Assembly (NCBI RefSeq): GCF_031845375.1
Contig: NZ_JAVREK010000016.1
Coordinates: forward strand, 1-64,000
Length of the DNA stretch: 64,000 nt
Source: Streptomonospora wellingtoniae
GTDB lineage: Bacteria > Actinomycetota > Actinomycetes > Streptosporangiales > Streptosporangiaceae
Direction of reading: 5' to 3'
How positions within the stretch are numbered: the stretch's first letter is position 1; each line of letters opens with the position of its first letter. This document shows positions 38,601-48,500 of this stretch, piece after piece. The notes under the pieces are model-generated. The model was given only the letters and a program-made list of their open reading frames with translations, ran no database searches and was not told where the DNA came from. The position numbers and the translations under genes were made by a program.

Positions 38601-39762
38601 GGAGGGCCAGCTTCTCCTCCACCTCGTCCATGATGCGGTCGCGAAGCTCGGGGACCTCGATGCGGCCGATGAGCTCCTGGAAGTACCCGCGGATGACGAG
38701 ACGCCGGGCCTCGTCGGCGGGGATGCCGCGCGACTGCAGGTAGAAGAGGTGGATGTCGTCGAGCCGGCCGCTGGCGCTGGCGTGGCCCGCGCCCTCGACC
38801 TCTCCGGTGAAGATCTCCAGGTTCGGCACGGAGTCGACCCTCGTGCCGTCGGTGAGCACCAGGTTGCGGTTGTGCTCGTAGGAGTCGGTGCCGGAGGTGC
38901 CCTCGCCGATGATGACGTCGCCGATCCACACCGCGTGGGCGTCCTCGCCGCTGAGCGCGCCCTTGTACTCGACGCGGCTGCGGGTGTTGGACTCGTTGTG
39001 GTCGATCAGCGAGCGGTGCTCGTGGTGCTGGGCGCGGCCGGTGAAGTACAGGCCGTGCAGCTCGGCGTCGCCGCCGGTGCCCTTGTAGCGGACACTGGGC
39101 GACAGGCGGACCAGGTCGCCGCCGAGCGTGACCACGAAGCTGCGGAACCGGGCGTCGCGGCCCACCGTGGCGTACTGGTGGGACACCTGGACGGCGTCGT
39201 CGTTCCAGTCCTGCAGGCTGATCACGGTCAGCGAGGCGCCGTCCTCGACGACGAACTCGACGTTGTCGGCGTAGACGGCCGAACCGGCGTACTCCAGGAC
39301 CACGGTGGCCGAGGAGTGCTGCTCGGCGCGCACCAGGATGTGGCCGTAGGCGTCGCCGAGCTCGGTGCCGGTGACCTTGACGAACACCGTCTCGGACAGC
39401 TCGGTGTCCTTGGGCACGGTGACCACGGTGGCCGGGTTGAAGTCGGTGAAGCTCTCCCAGGCCAGCGCGCTGACGCGGTCGTTGGGCAGGAAGGACGCGC
39501 CGATGCGGGAGTCGTCGCGTCCGACGCGCTCGACGACGGCCTGCTCAGGGCCGGAGACCTCGACGGCGACCGTGCCGTCGGCGATCTCGCGGCCCTGGTG
39601 CAGGCCGCGCAGCCGGCGGAGCGGCGTGAAGCGCCACTCCTCCTCGCGCCCGTTGGGCACGGGGAAGCTCGCGGACTCGAAGGACCCGTGCACGTCCAGG
39701 CGCGAGATCGGGATGTCCCCGCCGTGCGAGTGCTCGCGGATTCCGAGATTGGGGCTGGCCAT
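38593..39762 (-). CDS. sufD: Fe-S assembly scaffold protein SufD
   Basis: The 389-aa beta-helix protein has PVPNGREEEWRFTPLRRL at the N-terminus, SSATVVLEYAGSAVYADNVEFVVEDGASL in the core, and the C-terminal RVDSVPNLEIFTGEVEGAGHASASGRLDDIHLFYLQSRGI with the conserved HAS/HGA-type histidine. It forms SufBC2D with the neighbours. ATG 39762 lies just after the sufB stop (39765). Confidence 0.95.
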   Translation of the reverse strand: MASPNLGIREHSHGGDIPISRLDVHGSFESASFPVPNGREEEWRFTPLRRLRGLHQGREIADGTVAVEVSGPEQAVVERVGRDDSRIGASFLPNDRVSALAWESFTDFNPATVVTVPKDTELSETVFVKVTGTELGDAYGHILVRAEQHSSATVVLEYAGSAVYADNVEFVVEDGASLTVISLQDWNDDAVQVSHQYATVGRDARFRSFVVTLGGDLVRLSPSVRYKGTGGDAELHGLYFTGRAQHHEHRSLIDHNESNTRSRVEYKGALSGEDAHAVWIGDVIIGEGTSGTDSYEHNRNLVLTDGTRVDSVPNLEIFTGEVEGAGHASASGRLDDIHLFYLQSRGIPADEARRLVIRGYFQELIGRIEVPELRDRIMDEVEEKLALHE

Positions 39763-39764
39763 GC

Positions 39765-41177
39765 TTAACCGACCGCTCCTTCCATCTGCAGTTCGATCAG
39801 CCGGTTGAGTTCCAGCGCGTACTCCATGGGGAGTTCGCGCGCGATGGGCTCGACGAACCCGCGGACGATCATCGCCATGGCCTCGTCCTCGTCCAGACCG
39901 CGGCTCATCAGGTAGAAGAGCTGGTCCTCGCTGACCTTGGAGACGGTGGCCTCGTGGCCCATCTCCACGTCGTCCTCGCGGATGTCGTTGTAGGGGTAGG
40001 TGTCCGAGCGGCTCATGGTGTCGATGAGCAGCGCGTCGCACTTGACCGTCGACTTGGAGTGGTCGGCACCCTCCTGCACCTGGATCAGTCCGCGGTAGGA
40101 AGCGCGGCCACCGCCGCGCGCCACCGACTTGGAGACGATGGTGGAGGAGGTGTTGGGCGCGCAGTGCACCATCTTGGAGCCGGTGTCCTGGTGCTGGCCC
40201 TCGCCGGCGAAGGCGACGGAGAGGGTCTCGCCCTTGGCGTGCTCGCCCATCAGGTAGACGGCCGGGTACTTCATCGTCACCTGGGAGCCGATGTTGCCGT
40301 CGATCCACTCCATGGTGGCGCCCTCGTAGGCGACGGCGCGCTTGGTGACCAGGTTGTAGACGTTGTTCGACCAGTTCTGGATGGTCGTGTAACGGCAGCG
40401 GGCGTTCTTCTTGACGATGATCTCCACGACCGCGGAGTGCAGCGAGTCGGTCTTGTAGATCGGCGCCGTGCAGCCCTCGACGTAGTGGACGTAGGCGCCC
40501 TCGTCGACGATGATCAGCGTCCGCTCGAACTGGCCCATGTTCTCGGTGTTGATCCGGAAGTAGGCCTGCAGCGGGATCTCGACGTGCACGTTCGGCGGCA
40601 CGTAGATGAACGACCCGCCGCTCCACACGGCGGTGTTGAGCGCCGAGAACTTGTTGTCGCCGGGCGGGATGACCGAGCCGAAGTACTCCTGGAAGAGCTC
40701 CGGGTGCTCCTTCAGCGCGGTGTCGGTGTCCAGGAAGAGGACGCCCTGCTGCTCCAGGTCCTCGCGGATCTGGTGGTACACGACCTCGGACTCGTACTGC
40801 GCGGCTACACCGGCGACCAGGCGCTGCTTCTCGGCCTCGGGGATCCCGAGCTTGTCGTAGGTGTTCTTGATGTCCTCCGGCAGCTCCTCCCAGGAGGCGG
40901 CCTGCTGCTCGGTGGACCGCACGAAGTACTTGATCTTCTCGAAGTCGATGCCCCCGAGGTCGGCGCCCCACTCGGGCAGCGGCTTCTTGCCGAAGAGGCG
41001 CAGCGACTTGAGACGGAGCTTCTCCATCCACTCCGGCTCGTCCTTCTTGCCGGAGATGTCGCGGACGACCTCTTCGTTCAGGCCGCGCCGAGCGGAGGCG
41101 CCGGCCTCGTCTCGGTCGGCCCAGCCGTACTCGTAGGTGCCGAGCCCTTCGAGCTCGGGGTGCGCGGTAGACGTCAT
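39765..41177 (-). CDS. sufB: Fe-S assembly scaffold protein SufB
   Basis: The 470-aa protein matches SufB throughout: GVLFLDTDTALKEHPELFQEYFGSVIPPGDNKFSALNTAVWSGGSFIYVP-like core, YVEGCTAPIYKTDSLHSAVVEI with the catalytic cysteine, and DALLIDTMSRSDTYPYNDI near the end. No intein interrupts it, unlike in some mycobacteria. It is the first structural gene after sufR. ATG 41177. Confidence 0.97.
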   Translation of the reverse strand: MTSTAHPELEGLGTYEYGWADRDEAGASARRGLNEEVVRDISGKKDEPEWMEKLRLKSLRLFGKKPLPEWGADLGGIDFEKIKYFVRSTEQQAASWEELPEDIKNTYDKLGIPEAEKQRLVAGVAAQYESEVVYHQIREDLEQQGVLFLDTDTALKEHPELFQEYFGSVIPPGDNKFSALNTAVWSGGSFIYVPPNVHVEIPLQAYFRINTENMGQFERTLIIVDEGAYVHYVEGCTAPIYKTDSLHSAVVEIIVKKNARCRYTTIQNWSNNVYNLVTKRAVAYEGATMEWIDGNIGSQVTMKYPAVYLMGEHAKGETLSVAFAGEGQHQDTGSKMVHCAPNTSSTIVSKSVARGGGRASYRGLIQVQEGADHSKSTVKCDALLIDTMSRSDTYPYNDIREDDVEMGHEATVSKVSEDQLFYLMSRGLDEDEAMAMIVRGFVEPIARELPMEYALELNRLIELQMEGAVG

Positions 41178-41196
41178 TACGCGGATCCTCCTGGAC

Positions 41197-42030
41197 TCAG
41201 ACGTCCTTCATCTGGCGTCGCCCGCCCCTCGCCCCGGGACGGGCGGGCGTGTTCTCATCTGTGCGCGACCGGTCCGGGCTCCCGGCGGGACGGGGCTCGG
41301 CATCGGCGATGTCGCGCGGGGTGACGTGTGTGGTGCACACGCCGTCGCCGTGGGCGATGGTGGCCAGCCGCCGCACCGGGGTCCCCAGCAGCCGCTCGAA
41401 GACCTCGACCTCGGCCTCGCACAGTTCGGGGAACTCCGTGGCGACGTGGGCCACCGGGCAGTGGTGCTGGCACAGCTGGTCGCCGCCGCCCGGAGCGGGG
41501 GCCTCACCGGCCGACGCCGCGTAGCCGTCGCTGGACAGCGCCTCGGCCAGCAGCCGGATGCGCTGCTGCGGCGGTGCCGCGGCCAGCATCGGGCGGTAGC
41601 GCCGTTCGAGGTCGGCCACCTGGCTCCGGGCGAACTCGGCGACGGCCTGGGACCCGGCCTTCTCGGCGAGGAACCGCAGCGCACTGGCGGCGAGGTCGTC
41701 GTAGCCGTGCACGAACGCGTCGCGTCCGGCATCGGTGATGGCGAAGACCCGGGCCGGCCTGCCGCGGCCGCGGCGCCCGCGGTCGCGGGAGTCGCGGGCT
41801 TCGACCATGCCCTCGTTCATCAGGTTGTCGAGGTGGCGGCGGATCGCCGCCGGAGTGAGGCCGAGCCGCTCGCCGAGCATGGCGGCGGTGATGGGCCCGT
41901 GTTCGAGGATCAGCCGTGCCACGCGTGCGCGCGTACCGTTCTCGGCACCTCGCTCGGGGCCGTGAGCGGCCGCGGACGCGCCGACGGCGGCGCCTCCCGC
42001 GGACTGCTGACGGTTCCCCACGTTTTTCAC
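41197..42030 (-). CDS. sufR: SufR, Fe-S sensing ArsR/DeoR-type repressor
   Basis: The 277-aa regulator has a winged helix at about residues 40-75 (ILEHGPITAAMLGERLGLTPAAIRRHLDNL) and a C-terminal cysteine cluster (LCQHHCPVAH with two cysteines, then ELCEAEVEVFERLLG) that binds an Fe-S cluster in characterised SufR. It should repress the suf operon when clusters are abundant. Two GTG codons (42030 and 42021) are possible starts; the first lies inside the SufR box. The 19-base gap to sufB shows an operon. Confidence 0.92.
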   Translation of the reverse strand: MKNVGNRQQSAGGAAVGASAAAHGPERGAENGTRARVARLILEHGPITAAMLGERLGLTPAAIRRHLDNLMNEGMVEARDSRDRGRRGRGRPARVFAITDAGRDAFVHGYDDLAASALRFLAEKAGSQAVAEFARSQVADLERRYRPMLAAAPPQQRIRLLAEALSSDGYAASAGEAPAPGGGDQLCQHHCPVAHVATEFPELCEAEVEVFERLLGTPVRRLATIAHGDGVCTTHVTPRDIADAEPRPAGSPDRSRTDENTPARPGARGGRRQMKDV

Positions 42031-42041
42031 AACATCAGTGT
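42027..42041. promoter_or_regulatory. SufR box
   Basis: On the minus strand the sequence reads ACACT-GATGT-TGTGA, matching the ACACT-N5-TGTGA motif reported for mycobacterial SufR. The GTG at 42030-42028 is part of the box, so the transcript is probably very short-leadered or starts at the next GTG (42021). Confidence 0.75.
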
Positions 42042-42319
42042 GGCGTAAATAAGTCCCGGCAGGCAAACGGCACTCCATGCGGTTGGTCACCCAGGACAGC
42101 CTTGCCTCACCGGGTTCGGCGCCCGGCGTCCCAATCCCCGTTCGGGCACCCGTCAGGGCAACGCCCGGGGCCGCCCGGTATTCCCGCCCGCGCCCGGCGG
42201 TGCCGCGCGGGGCACCGCGCGCGGTCATCGGCGCCCCCGCCACCACGGTCGGGGCACGTCGCCGCACTGCGGCCGGGCCGGTGCGGGGCCGCCCCGGCCC
42301 CGCCATAGACTCGGGCCCC

Positions 42320-43297
42320 ATGGAGACAGCCGCGGTCGAGGCCACTGAACTGGTCAAGCGCTACGGCGCGACAACCGCCGTGGCGGGCCTGACGTTCTCC
42401 GCGGCCCGCGGCGCGGTCACCGCGCTGCTGGGCCCCAACGGCGCCGGCAAGACCAGCACGGTCGAGATCTGCGAGGGCTTCCGGCGCGCCGACGCGGGCC
42501 GCGTGCGTGTGCTGGGCCTGGACCCGGCCGCCGACGCCGGCGCGCTCAAACCGCGTGTGGGCGTGATGCTGCAGTCGGGCGGCGTCCCCACCGGCGCCCG
42601 CGCCGGCGAGTGGCTGCGCCTGGTGGCCTCCTTCCACGCCGGCCCGGTCCCGCCCGAGGTGCTGCTGGAGCGCCTGGGCCTGGTCTCCGCCGCCGCGAAG
42701 CCGTTCCGGCGCCTCTCCGGCGGCCAGCAGCAGCGGCTGTCCCTGGCCGCCGCCGTGGTCGGCCGCCCCGAGCTGGTGTTCCTCGACGAGCCCACGGCAG
42801 GTCTGGACCCGCAGGCGCGCCACGCCACCTGGGACCTCATCGGCGAGCTGCGCGACTCCGGGGTCGGCGTGGTGCTGACGACCCACTACATGGAGGAGGC
42901 CGAGCGGCTCGCCGACCATGTGGTGATCATCGACCACGGCCGCACCGTCGCCGCGGGTGCGCCCGACGAGCTGACCGAGTCCCGCCAGGAGCTGCGCTTC
43001 CTCGCCGACGCCGACCTGGACACCGCCGGTCTGGGGTCGGCGCTGCCCGCCGCGGCGGGCGTCGAGCGGCGCGGCGGCGGAGGGCCGGGCCCCGGCGCGG
43101 CCCGCCGCGGCACCGCCGTGCTCACCGAGTACGCCGTCACCGCCGACGCGCCCGAGGGCATCGGCCCCGAACTGGTGGCCACCGTGGGCGCCTGGTGCGC
43201 GGCCAACGGCATCTCCCCCGAAGGGCTGCGTGTGCAGCGGCGCAGCCTGGAGGACGTCTTCCTCGAACTCACCGGCCGAGACCTACGCGAGCCATGA
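42320..43297 (+). CDS. ABC exporter ATP-binding protein
   Basis: The 325-aa ATPase has Walker A GPNGAGKTST, Q-loop LQSGG, signature RLSGGQQQRLSL, Walker B LVFLDEPTAGLDP and the H-loop TTHYMEEAE. The C-terminal extension resembles multidrug/daunorubicin-type (DrrA-like) exporters. A TAGACT -10-like element lies 9 bases before ATG 42320 and no Shine-Dalgarno is seen, so the mRNA is probably leaderless. It is divergent from sufR, the usual place of this pair in actinobacteria; substrate unknown. Confidence 0.93.
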   Translation: METAAVEATELVKRYGATTAVAGLTFSAARGAVTALLGPNGAGKTSTVEICEGFRRADAGRVRVLGLDPAADAGALKPRVGVMLQSGGVPTGARAGEWLRLVASFHAGPVPPEVLLERLGLVSAAAKPFRRLSGGQQQRLSLAAAVVGRPELVFLDEPTAGLDPQARHATWDLIGELRDSGVGVVLTTHYMEEAERLADHVVIIDHGRTVAAGAPDELTESRQELRFLADADLDTAGLGSALPAAAGVERRGGGGPGPGAARRGTAVLTEYAVTADAPEGIGPELVATVGAWCAANGISPEGLRVQRRSLEDVFLELTGRDLREP

Positions 43298-44091
43298 CCG
43301 AACCACGCACCCGCACCGCACCCGCCCTCTTCGCTCCCGCACCGGGGGCCGCCCCGCTGCACCGCATGGTCGGGGCGCAGGCCGCCATGGAGGTGCGCAT
43401 CATGCTGCGCAACGGCGAGCAGCTGCTGCTGACCATGGTGATCCCGCTCCTGCTGCTGACGGGGTTCAGCCTCACGCCGGTGCTCGACCTGGGCCCCGGC
43501 CCGCGTGTGGACTTCCTCGCTCCGGGTGTCCTGGCGCTGGCCGTACTCTCCACCGCCTTCACCGGCCAGGCCATCGGCACCGGGTTCGAGCGCCGCTACG
43601 GGGTGCTCAAGCGGCTGGGCGCGACCCCGCTTCCGCGCGGCGGCCTGCTGGCGGCCAAGACGCTGGCGGTGCTGGGCGTGCAGTCCGTGCAGATCGTGCT
43701 CATCTGCGCCACCGCCGCGGCGCTGGGCTGGCGCCCGCAGGCCGACGCGGCCGGTGTCGCCTACGCCGTCCTGCTGGTCCTGCTGGCGACCGCGTGCTTC
43801 ACCGCGCTGGCGCTGCTGATGGCCGGGACGCTGCGCGCCGAGGCGACCCTGGCCGCGGCCAACCTCGTCTACGTCGTGCTGCTGGGGCTGGGCGGAGTCG
43901 TCTTCCCGGTCGACCGGCTGCCCGAGGCGGCGGGTACCGCGGTGGAGGCCCTGCCCATCACCGCCCTCGCCGAGGGGCTGCGCGGCGTGCTCGCCGACGG
44001 TGCGGCGCCCGCGCTCGGCCCCGTGGCGGTGCTGGCCGCCTGGGCCGCCGCCGGCGCGGTGCTGGCCGCACGGCTGTTCCGCTGGGAGTAG
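43294..44091 (+). CDS. ABC exporter permease (ABC-2 type)
   Basis: The 265-aa membrane protein has six hydrophobic segments and the ABC-2 pattern (LLLTMVIPLLLLTGF, FLAPGVLALAVLSTAFTGQAIGTGFERRYGVLKRLGATPLPR, GVVFPVDRLPEAAGTAVEALPITALAEGLR). It pairs with the preceding ATPase, whose stop overlaps this ATG by four bases. Substrate unknown. Confidence 0.93.
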   Translation: MTEPRTRTAPALFAPAPGAAPLHRMVGAQAAMEVRIMLRNGEQLLLTMVIPLLLLTGFSLTPVLDLGPGPRVDFLAPGVLALAVLSTAFTGQAIGTGFERRYGVLKRLGATPLPRGGLLAAKTLAVLGVQSVQIVLICATAAALGWRPQADAAGVAYAVLLVLLATACFTALALLMAGTLRAEATLAAANLVYVVLLGLGGVVFPVDRLPEAAGTAVEALPITALAEGLRGVLADGAAPALGPVAVLAAWAAAGAVLAARLFRWE

Positions 44092-44172
44092 CCCCGGCGG
44101 CACCGCGCGGTCCCCGCCGACCGGGTCCGCGCGCGGCGCACGGAACCGCGCGCGGTAGCCGTCGTTAAGCTC

Positions 44173-44685
44173 GTGCGCGTGGAGTCCGTCGGTGTGCCCC
44201 TGGTCGCCCTCATCCGATCGCTGGGGCCGCCGCTGGTGGTCCTCGCGGTCGGCGCGGTGCTGCTGGTGCGCCGCCGACCGGTCCGGGCCCGGCTGATGTG
44301 GACGGCGCTCGCCGTGCAACTGGCGGCGGCCGCGCTGCCCTACGCGTGGCTCGTCCTGCAGGCCGCCGCGGGCCTGGGTCGGCAGAACGCCGTCGGGCTG
44401 GCGATGATCCTGGTGCAGCCGGCAGTGGAAGCCCTCGCCTGGATGCTGGCCCTGGCGGCCGTCACCGCCATCGCACCGCGCGGCGGAACAGCGCGGCAGG
44501 ATCCATCAGCAGCGGTACGCCCGCTTGACGCACCCGCCCCGCTGCCGGCATGCGCGGACCGTGGCTGGGATGCCGACGCGAAGGTGCCGCGGGCGCAGCA
44601 GCACAATGACGCCGTGGGCGCGCAGGAGACGAACCGGCCACCGCCGACACGGCGCACCGGCTCGCCCCGGCCTCCTACCGGATAG
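44173..44685 (+). CDS. Small membrane protein of unknown function
   Basis: The 170-aa protein starts GTG 44173 and has three to four hydrophobic segments (VPLVALIRSLGPPLVVLAVGAVLLV, WTALAVQLAAAALPYAWLVLQAAAG, PAVEALAWMLALAAVTAI). The last 65 residues are low-complexity and hydrophilic and probably not conserved. In many actinobacteria ctaA follows the exporter genes here; it is absent. I do not recognise a family. Confidence 0.6.
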   Translation: MRVESVGVPLVALIRSLGPPLVVLAVGAVLLVRRRPVRARLMWTALAVQLAAAALPYAWLVLQAAAGLGRQNAVGLAMILVQPAVEALAWMLALAAVTAIAPRGGTARQDPSAAVRPLDAPAPLPACADRGWDADAKVPRAQQHNDAVGAQETNRPPPTRRTGSPRPPTG

Positions 44686-44719
44686 CCGGTCTTCCCACCT
44701 CGACACCGCCCCTACCGGT

Positions 44720-45225
44720 TCCGTCGCGCGTCACGAGAGTGCCGTCACGATGCGCTGCCGCGGGTGCGCCGTCGCGGCGCCAGCCGTCCAGGGAGTCGCG
44801 GGCTCGGTGGGGGAATGACACCGGTGGCTCGGCTCCCGGCAGCACCTCGCGCATGGCGCGGGTCGGTTCGACGGAAAGCCCGGCGACGCCGCCGTTCCAC
44901 CTCGCCACTCCCCCGCCCTCGGCGGGTTCGACGTAGGCCCCGCGGCGCTTCCAGTCCAGGGAGGTCACCCGCCGGCTGCGCCCGCCCAGCAGAAGCAGCA
45001 GCGGCCCGTCCCGCTCCTCGGTGAGCACAGCGGTGTCGGTTCGGCCGATCTCCTGGCGTCCGGCCAGCACGGTGAACTGCGGCGGGGCGGTGAACGAGGC
45101 GGTCAGCGCGCTGAAGTGGCGCCGCCCGAAGCGGCGTTCGGCTCCGGGGCCGACGAACAGCATGCCGCCGTCCGAGTCGAGCAGGCCGTTCTCCATCAGA
45201 TGGTCGAGGGACCGGTCGAACGGTG
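44720..45225 (-). pseudogene. Remnant of a Lhr-like DEAD/DEAH helicase (C-terminal part)
   Basis: The minus-strand frame contains LMENGLLDSDGGMLFVGPGAERRFGRRHF, FTAPPQFTVLAGRQEIG, LLLGGRSRRVTSLDWKRRGAYVEPAEGGGVARW and GLSVEPTRAMREVLPGA. These are successive blocks of the C-terminal half of large Lhr-type helicases. The helicase motifs and everything N-terminal are missing; upstream of about 45225 the frame turns into unrelated sequence, and the tail after about 44720 is also not family-like. It is a deletion remnant at the left edge of the accessory island. The frame itself is open, so expression of a fragment cannot be excluded. Confidence 0.6.
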
Positions 45226-45566
45226 CAAGGCCGTTCCATCCGGTGCTTAGAGCCGGTCGCCGACCGTACCGCGTTGCAGGGTGAGGGCGAGCAACTGCTG
45301 GGCGACCAGGTGGCGCGGTTGCGCGGGCGAGCAGGCTTCCATCGTAGGACGGCGTGCGGACACTGCGGGTTGGCTTCTGCTGCCAAGGCGCTTGCGCCGT
45401 ACCGTGTCCGAACCCGGCCGCGACCGGGCGGGCCGACTGTGACCTCGGTATCCGCACCGCCCCGGCCCTCGGCCGACGGTTACCTCCACGCACCGGCGAC
45501 GCGGGCGCCCCCGCAGCCTGCTAGAAACGGTCCGGAGCCGCCTGATAACGGAGAGATGGGGAGCGC
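45226..45566. other. Junction region, no supported gene
   Basis: The 341 bases between the helicase remnant and the SF1 helicase gene have no gene-like frame. The sequence abruptly departs from the Lhr remnant near 45225, marking a rearrangement boundary. The promoter of the helicase gene is probably near 45500-45560. Confidence 0.4.
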
Positions 45567-48500
45567 GTGGGCGACAGCGACCACCAGAAGGCCGACGTGC
45601 TCGATTACTGGCGGTCCGTGGAGTACTTCCTACCGCAGGACCTCCCGAAGGTCGGTGCCAGCAAGTTCCTGCCCGTCGCCGACGTCGACCCGGTAGGAGC
45701 AGACCCGCTCCCCTGGCAGCCCGGCCACCAGTTCCAGAGGCAGCAACCCGCCCCCGCCAACAAGGAGTGGCGGCACACCGTCTACTGCGGGGCGATCGAC
45801 CTCCACCGCGTCCGTGACCTGCTGCGTGAGAAGTTCGGTGCCGAGGATTTCGTCGGCGACGTGGAGGAGCGGCCCCTGGGAAGAGCCCCCGTCGCCGCGT
45901 TCGTGCTCGACTCCGCTGGCCGTCCGCTACTGGATACCGAAGGGCTCGGCAGTTGCGGATGGGCGGTGGGAGAGACCCTTGACCCCGGGCCGGGTCAGAC
46001 CGATTGGCTCGTCGGTTTCGAAGCCGTCGAGGACGTCTTCCGCCTGCTGTTCGAGTGGTTGGCCACCGGCGACGGCGAGTGCGCGCGCACGGCGCTGCTG
46101 ACCGTGCTCGACGACGACCCGTTGGAAGCGGAGGAGTTGTCCGACGTCTGGGAGCTGCTGGAGACCGCCGCCGACAAACTCGCCCGCAACGGCGGCCTTC
46201 CGCCGGACCCGGATGGCGCGCAGTCCCGCGATTTCGCCCGCCCCGACTCCAACGCCGCCGACGGCCACCGCCGTGCCCTTACCGCCGCCGACCTGCGGGT
46301 GTGCACGGAGATGGCGCTGCGCCTGTGCGGCATCGACGGTTTCGCCCTGCCGCTGGTGCGAGTGAAGAGCGAACAGGTGACCTCCTGGCAGGCGGCGAAG
46401 GAGCACAGCCGCCAGCAGGACACCATGCACCAGCGCGCGGCCGACCGGGGCGAATGCGAACCGCCTCCCGAGCAGCCTCCCCCACCCGACGTGGGAGAGA
46501 TGCTCAACAGCCGCATCGCCGACGACCTGGCACGGGTCGCCGCAGCGGTGCGGAACGGCCGGTTCGGTGCCGCGCTGCGCGGCTACCTTTCCCCGTCGGA
46601 ATCGACGAGGCGGATCAAGCGCCACGACCTGCGCGCGGAGAGCGGCACACAGCGGGCCGGCTTGGGCAGGACGCCGGCGGCACGCTGGCCTGCCAAGACG
46701 GCCCATCCGCTGGTGTTCGGCCAGCAGGTCGCGGTCAACTCCGTCGTCGAGCACCTGGGCGGCGACCGAAGCGGCCTCTTCGCCGTCAACGGTCCCCCCG
46801 GCACAGGAAAGACCACCCTGCTGCGCGATCTGGTGGCTCACGTGGTCGCGGAGCGGGCCCGGGCTCTCGCCCGGCTCGCCACTCCCGACGACGCCTATTC
46901 CGCACCGGTCACGTGGCGCACCGGGAAGAAGACGCACACCGTCTACCCCCTCATTGAGCCCCTCACCGGCCACGAGATCGTGGTGGCTTCGGCGAACAAC
47001 GGGGCGGTGGAGAACGTGACCACCGAGATCCCGGGAGCCGACGCGATCGCCGAGGAATGGGCCGACAGCGCCGACTATTTCGCCGAGGTCGGCGAGAAGG
47101 TACTGGACGGCCCCTCGTGGGGCGTGCTCGCCGCCCGCCTCGGGCGCCAGTCCAACCGGCTCGACTTCGCCCGCCGCTTCTGGGAGGGCGGTCCGCCGCA
47201 GCCCCAAGCGGACGGCCGGAGGCGGCCGCCGGGCGGCGGCATGGACGACGTGCTCAAACGCGCGAACGCCGGGGGGATCCAGCGCTGGCGGGCCGCGGTA
47301 TCGGCGTTCAACGACGCCGAGCGCGAAGTGGAGCGGCTGCGCCGGCAGCGCCGGGACTTCGTCACGGACACGCACCGCCTGGCGGACCTCCGCCGCGCCG
47401 CCGAGGAGGCGCCCGCCGCCGTCGAGCGGGCGCAGCAGAGGCGCGACACCGCGCGGGCAGGTCGTCAGAAGGCCGACGAGCAGCACCGCAACGCCCGCGA
47501 GACCTGGCGGATGTGGGAGCAGTCGGCGGCCCGGCATTGGGAACTCCGGCCCGGTATCCTCCGCCGGATCGTCACTCTCGACCGCGCCCACCGGGAGTGG
47601 AAGAGCCGGCAGCGCGACATGGAGGAGTCCCTCAGCGGGGCCCGCGCGGCCGAGCAGGAGTCCGCCCGGAGCCTGGACGGGGCCGATGAGGAGGTTCTGG
47701 CCGGCGAACGCGAACTCGCGGCCGCCGTCGACCACCGCGAGAGGACCGAGCGCGACTACACGGCGGTGAAGGAGTCGACCGATCGCGGATGGCGCGAATG
47801 GGAGGGTTTCATCCCGTCCAGCGAGGTGCTGGCCGATGACCACAGCCGCGAACTCGCCTCGATCTGGGGAGACCCGGAACTGACGGCGGCCCGCACACGG
47901 GTTTTCCTGGCCGCTGTCGAGCTGCACCGCGCCTTCATCGAGTGCTCTGCATCCAAGATGCGTGCGAACCTCGCCGTCGCCGACCAGGTGCTGCGTGGCA
48001 GGCAGGCGGCCGAGGCACCGGCACAGGGGGTGCTGGGCGCCTGGCGGAGCCTGTTCATGGTGGTACCTGTGGTCTCGTCCACGTTCTCCTCATTCGCCAA
48101 GCAGTTCTCCGCGTTCGGCCGCGAGGAACTGGGGTGGCTGCTCATCGACGAGGCCGGGCAGGCCACACCGCAGCAGGCCGTCGGGGCACTGTGGCGATCG
48201 CGCCGGGCCGTGGTCGTGGGCGACCCGCTGCAACTGGAGCCGATCTGCAGCCTGCCCTACACGGCGCAGGAGGCGCTGCGCCGCCACTACGGGGTGGAAG
48301 GCAAGTGGGTGCCCGAGCGGACGTCGGTCCAGCAGTTGGCCGACGAGGTGACGCCGTTGGGCACCGAACTGATCGGCCCCGAGGGCGAGCCGCTGTGGGT
48401 GGGCTGCCCGCTGCGCGTGCACCGGCGCTGCGACTCCCCGATGTTCGACATCTCCAACGAGGTGGCCTACGGGGGGATGATGGTGTTCGGAACCCCGGAG

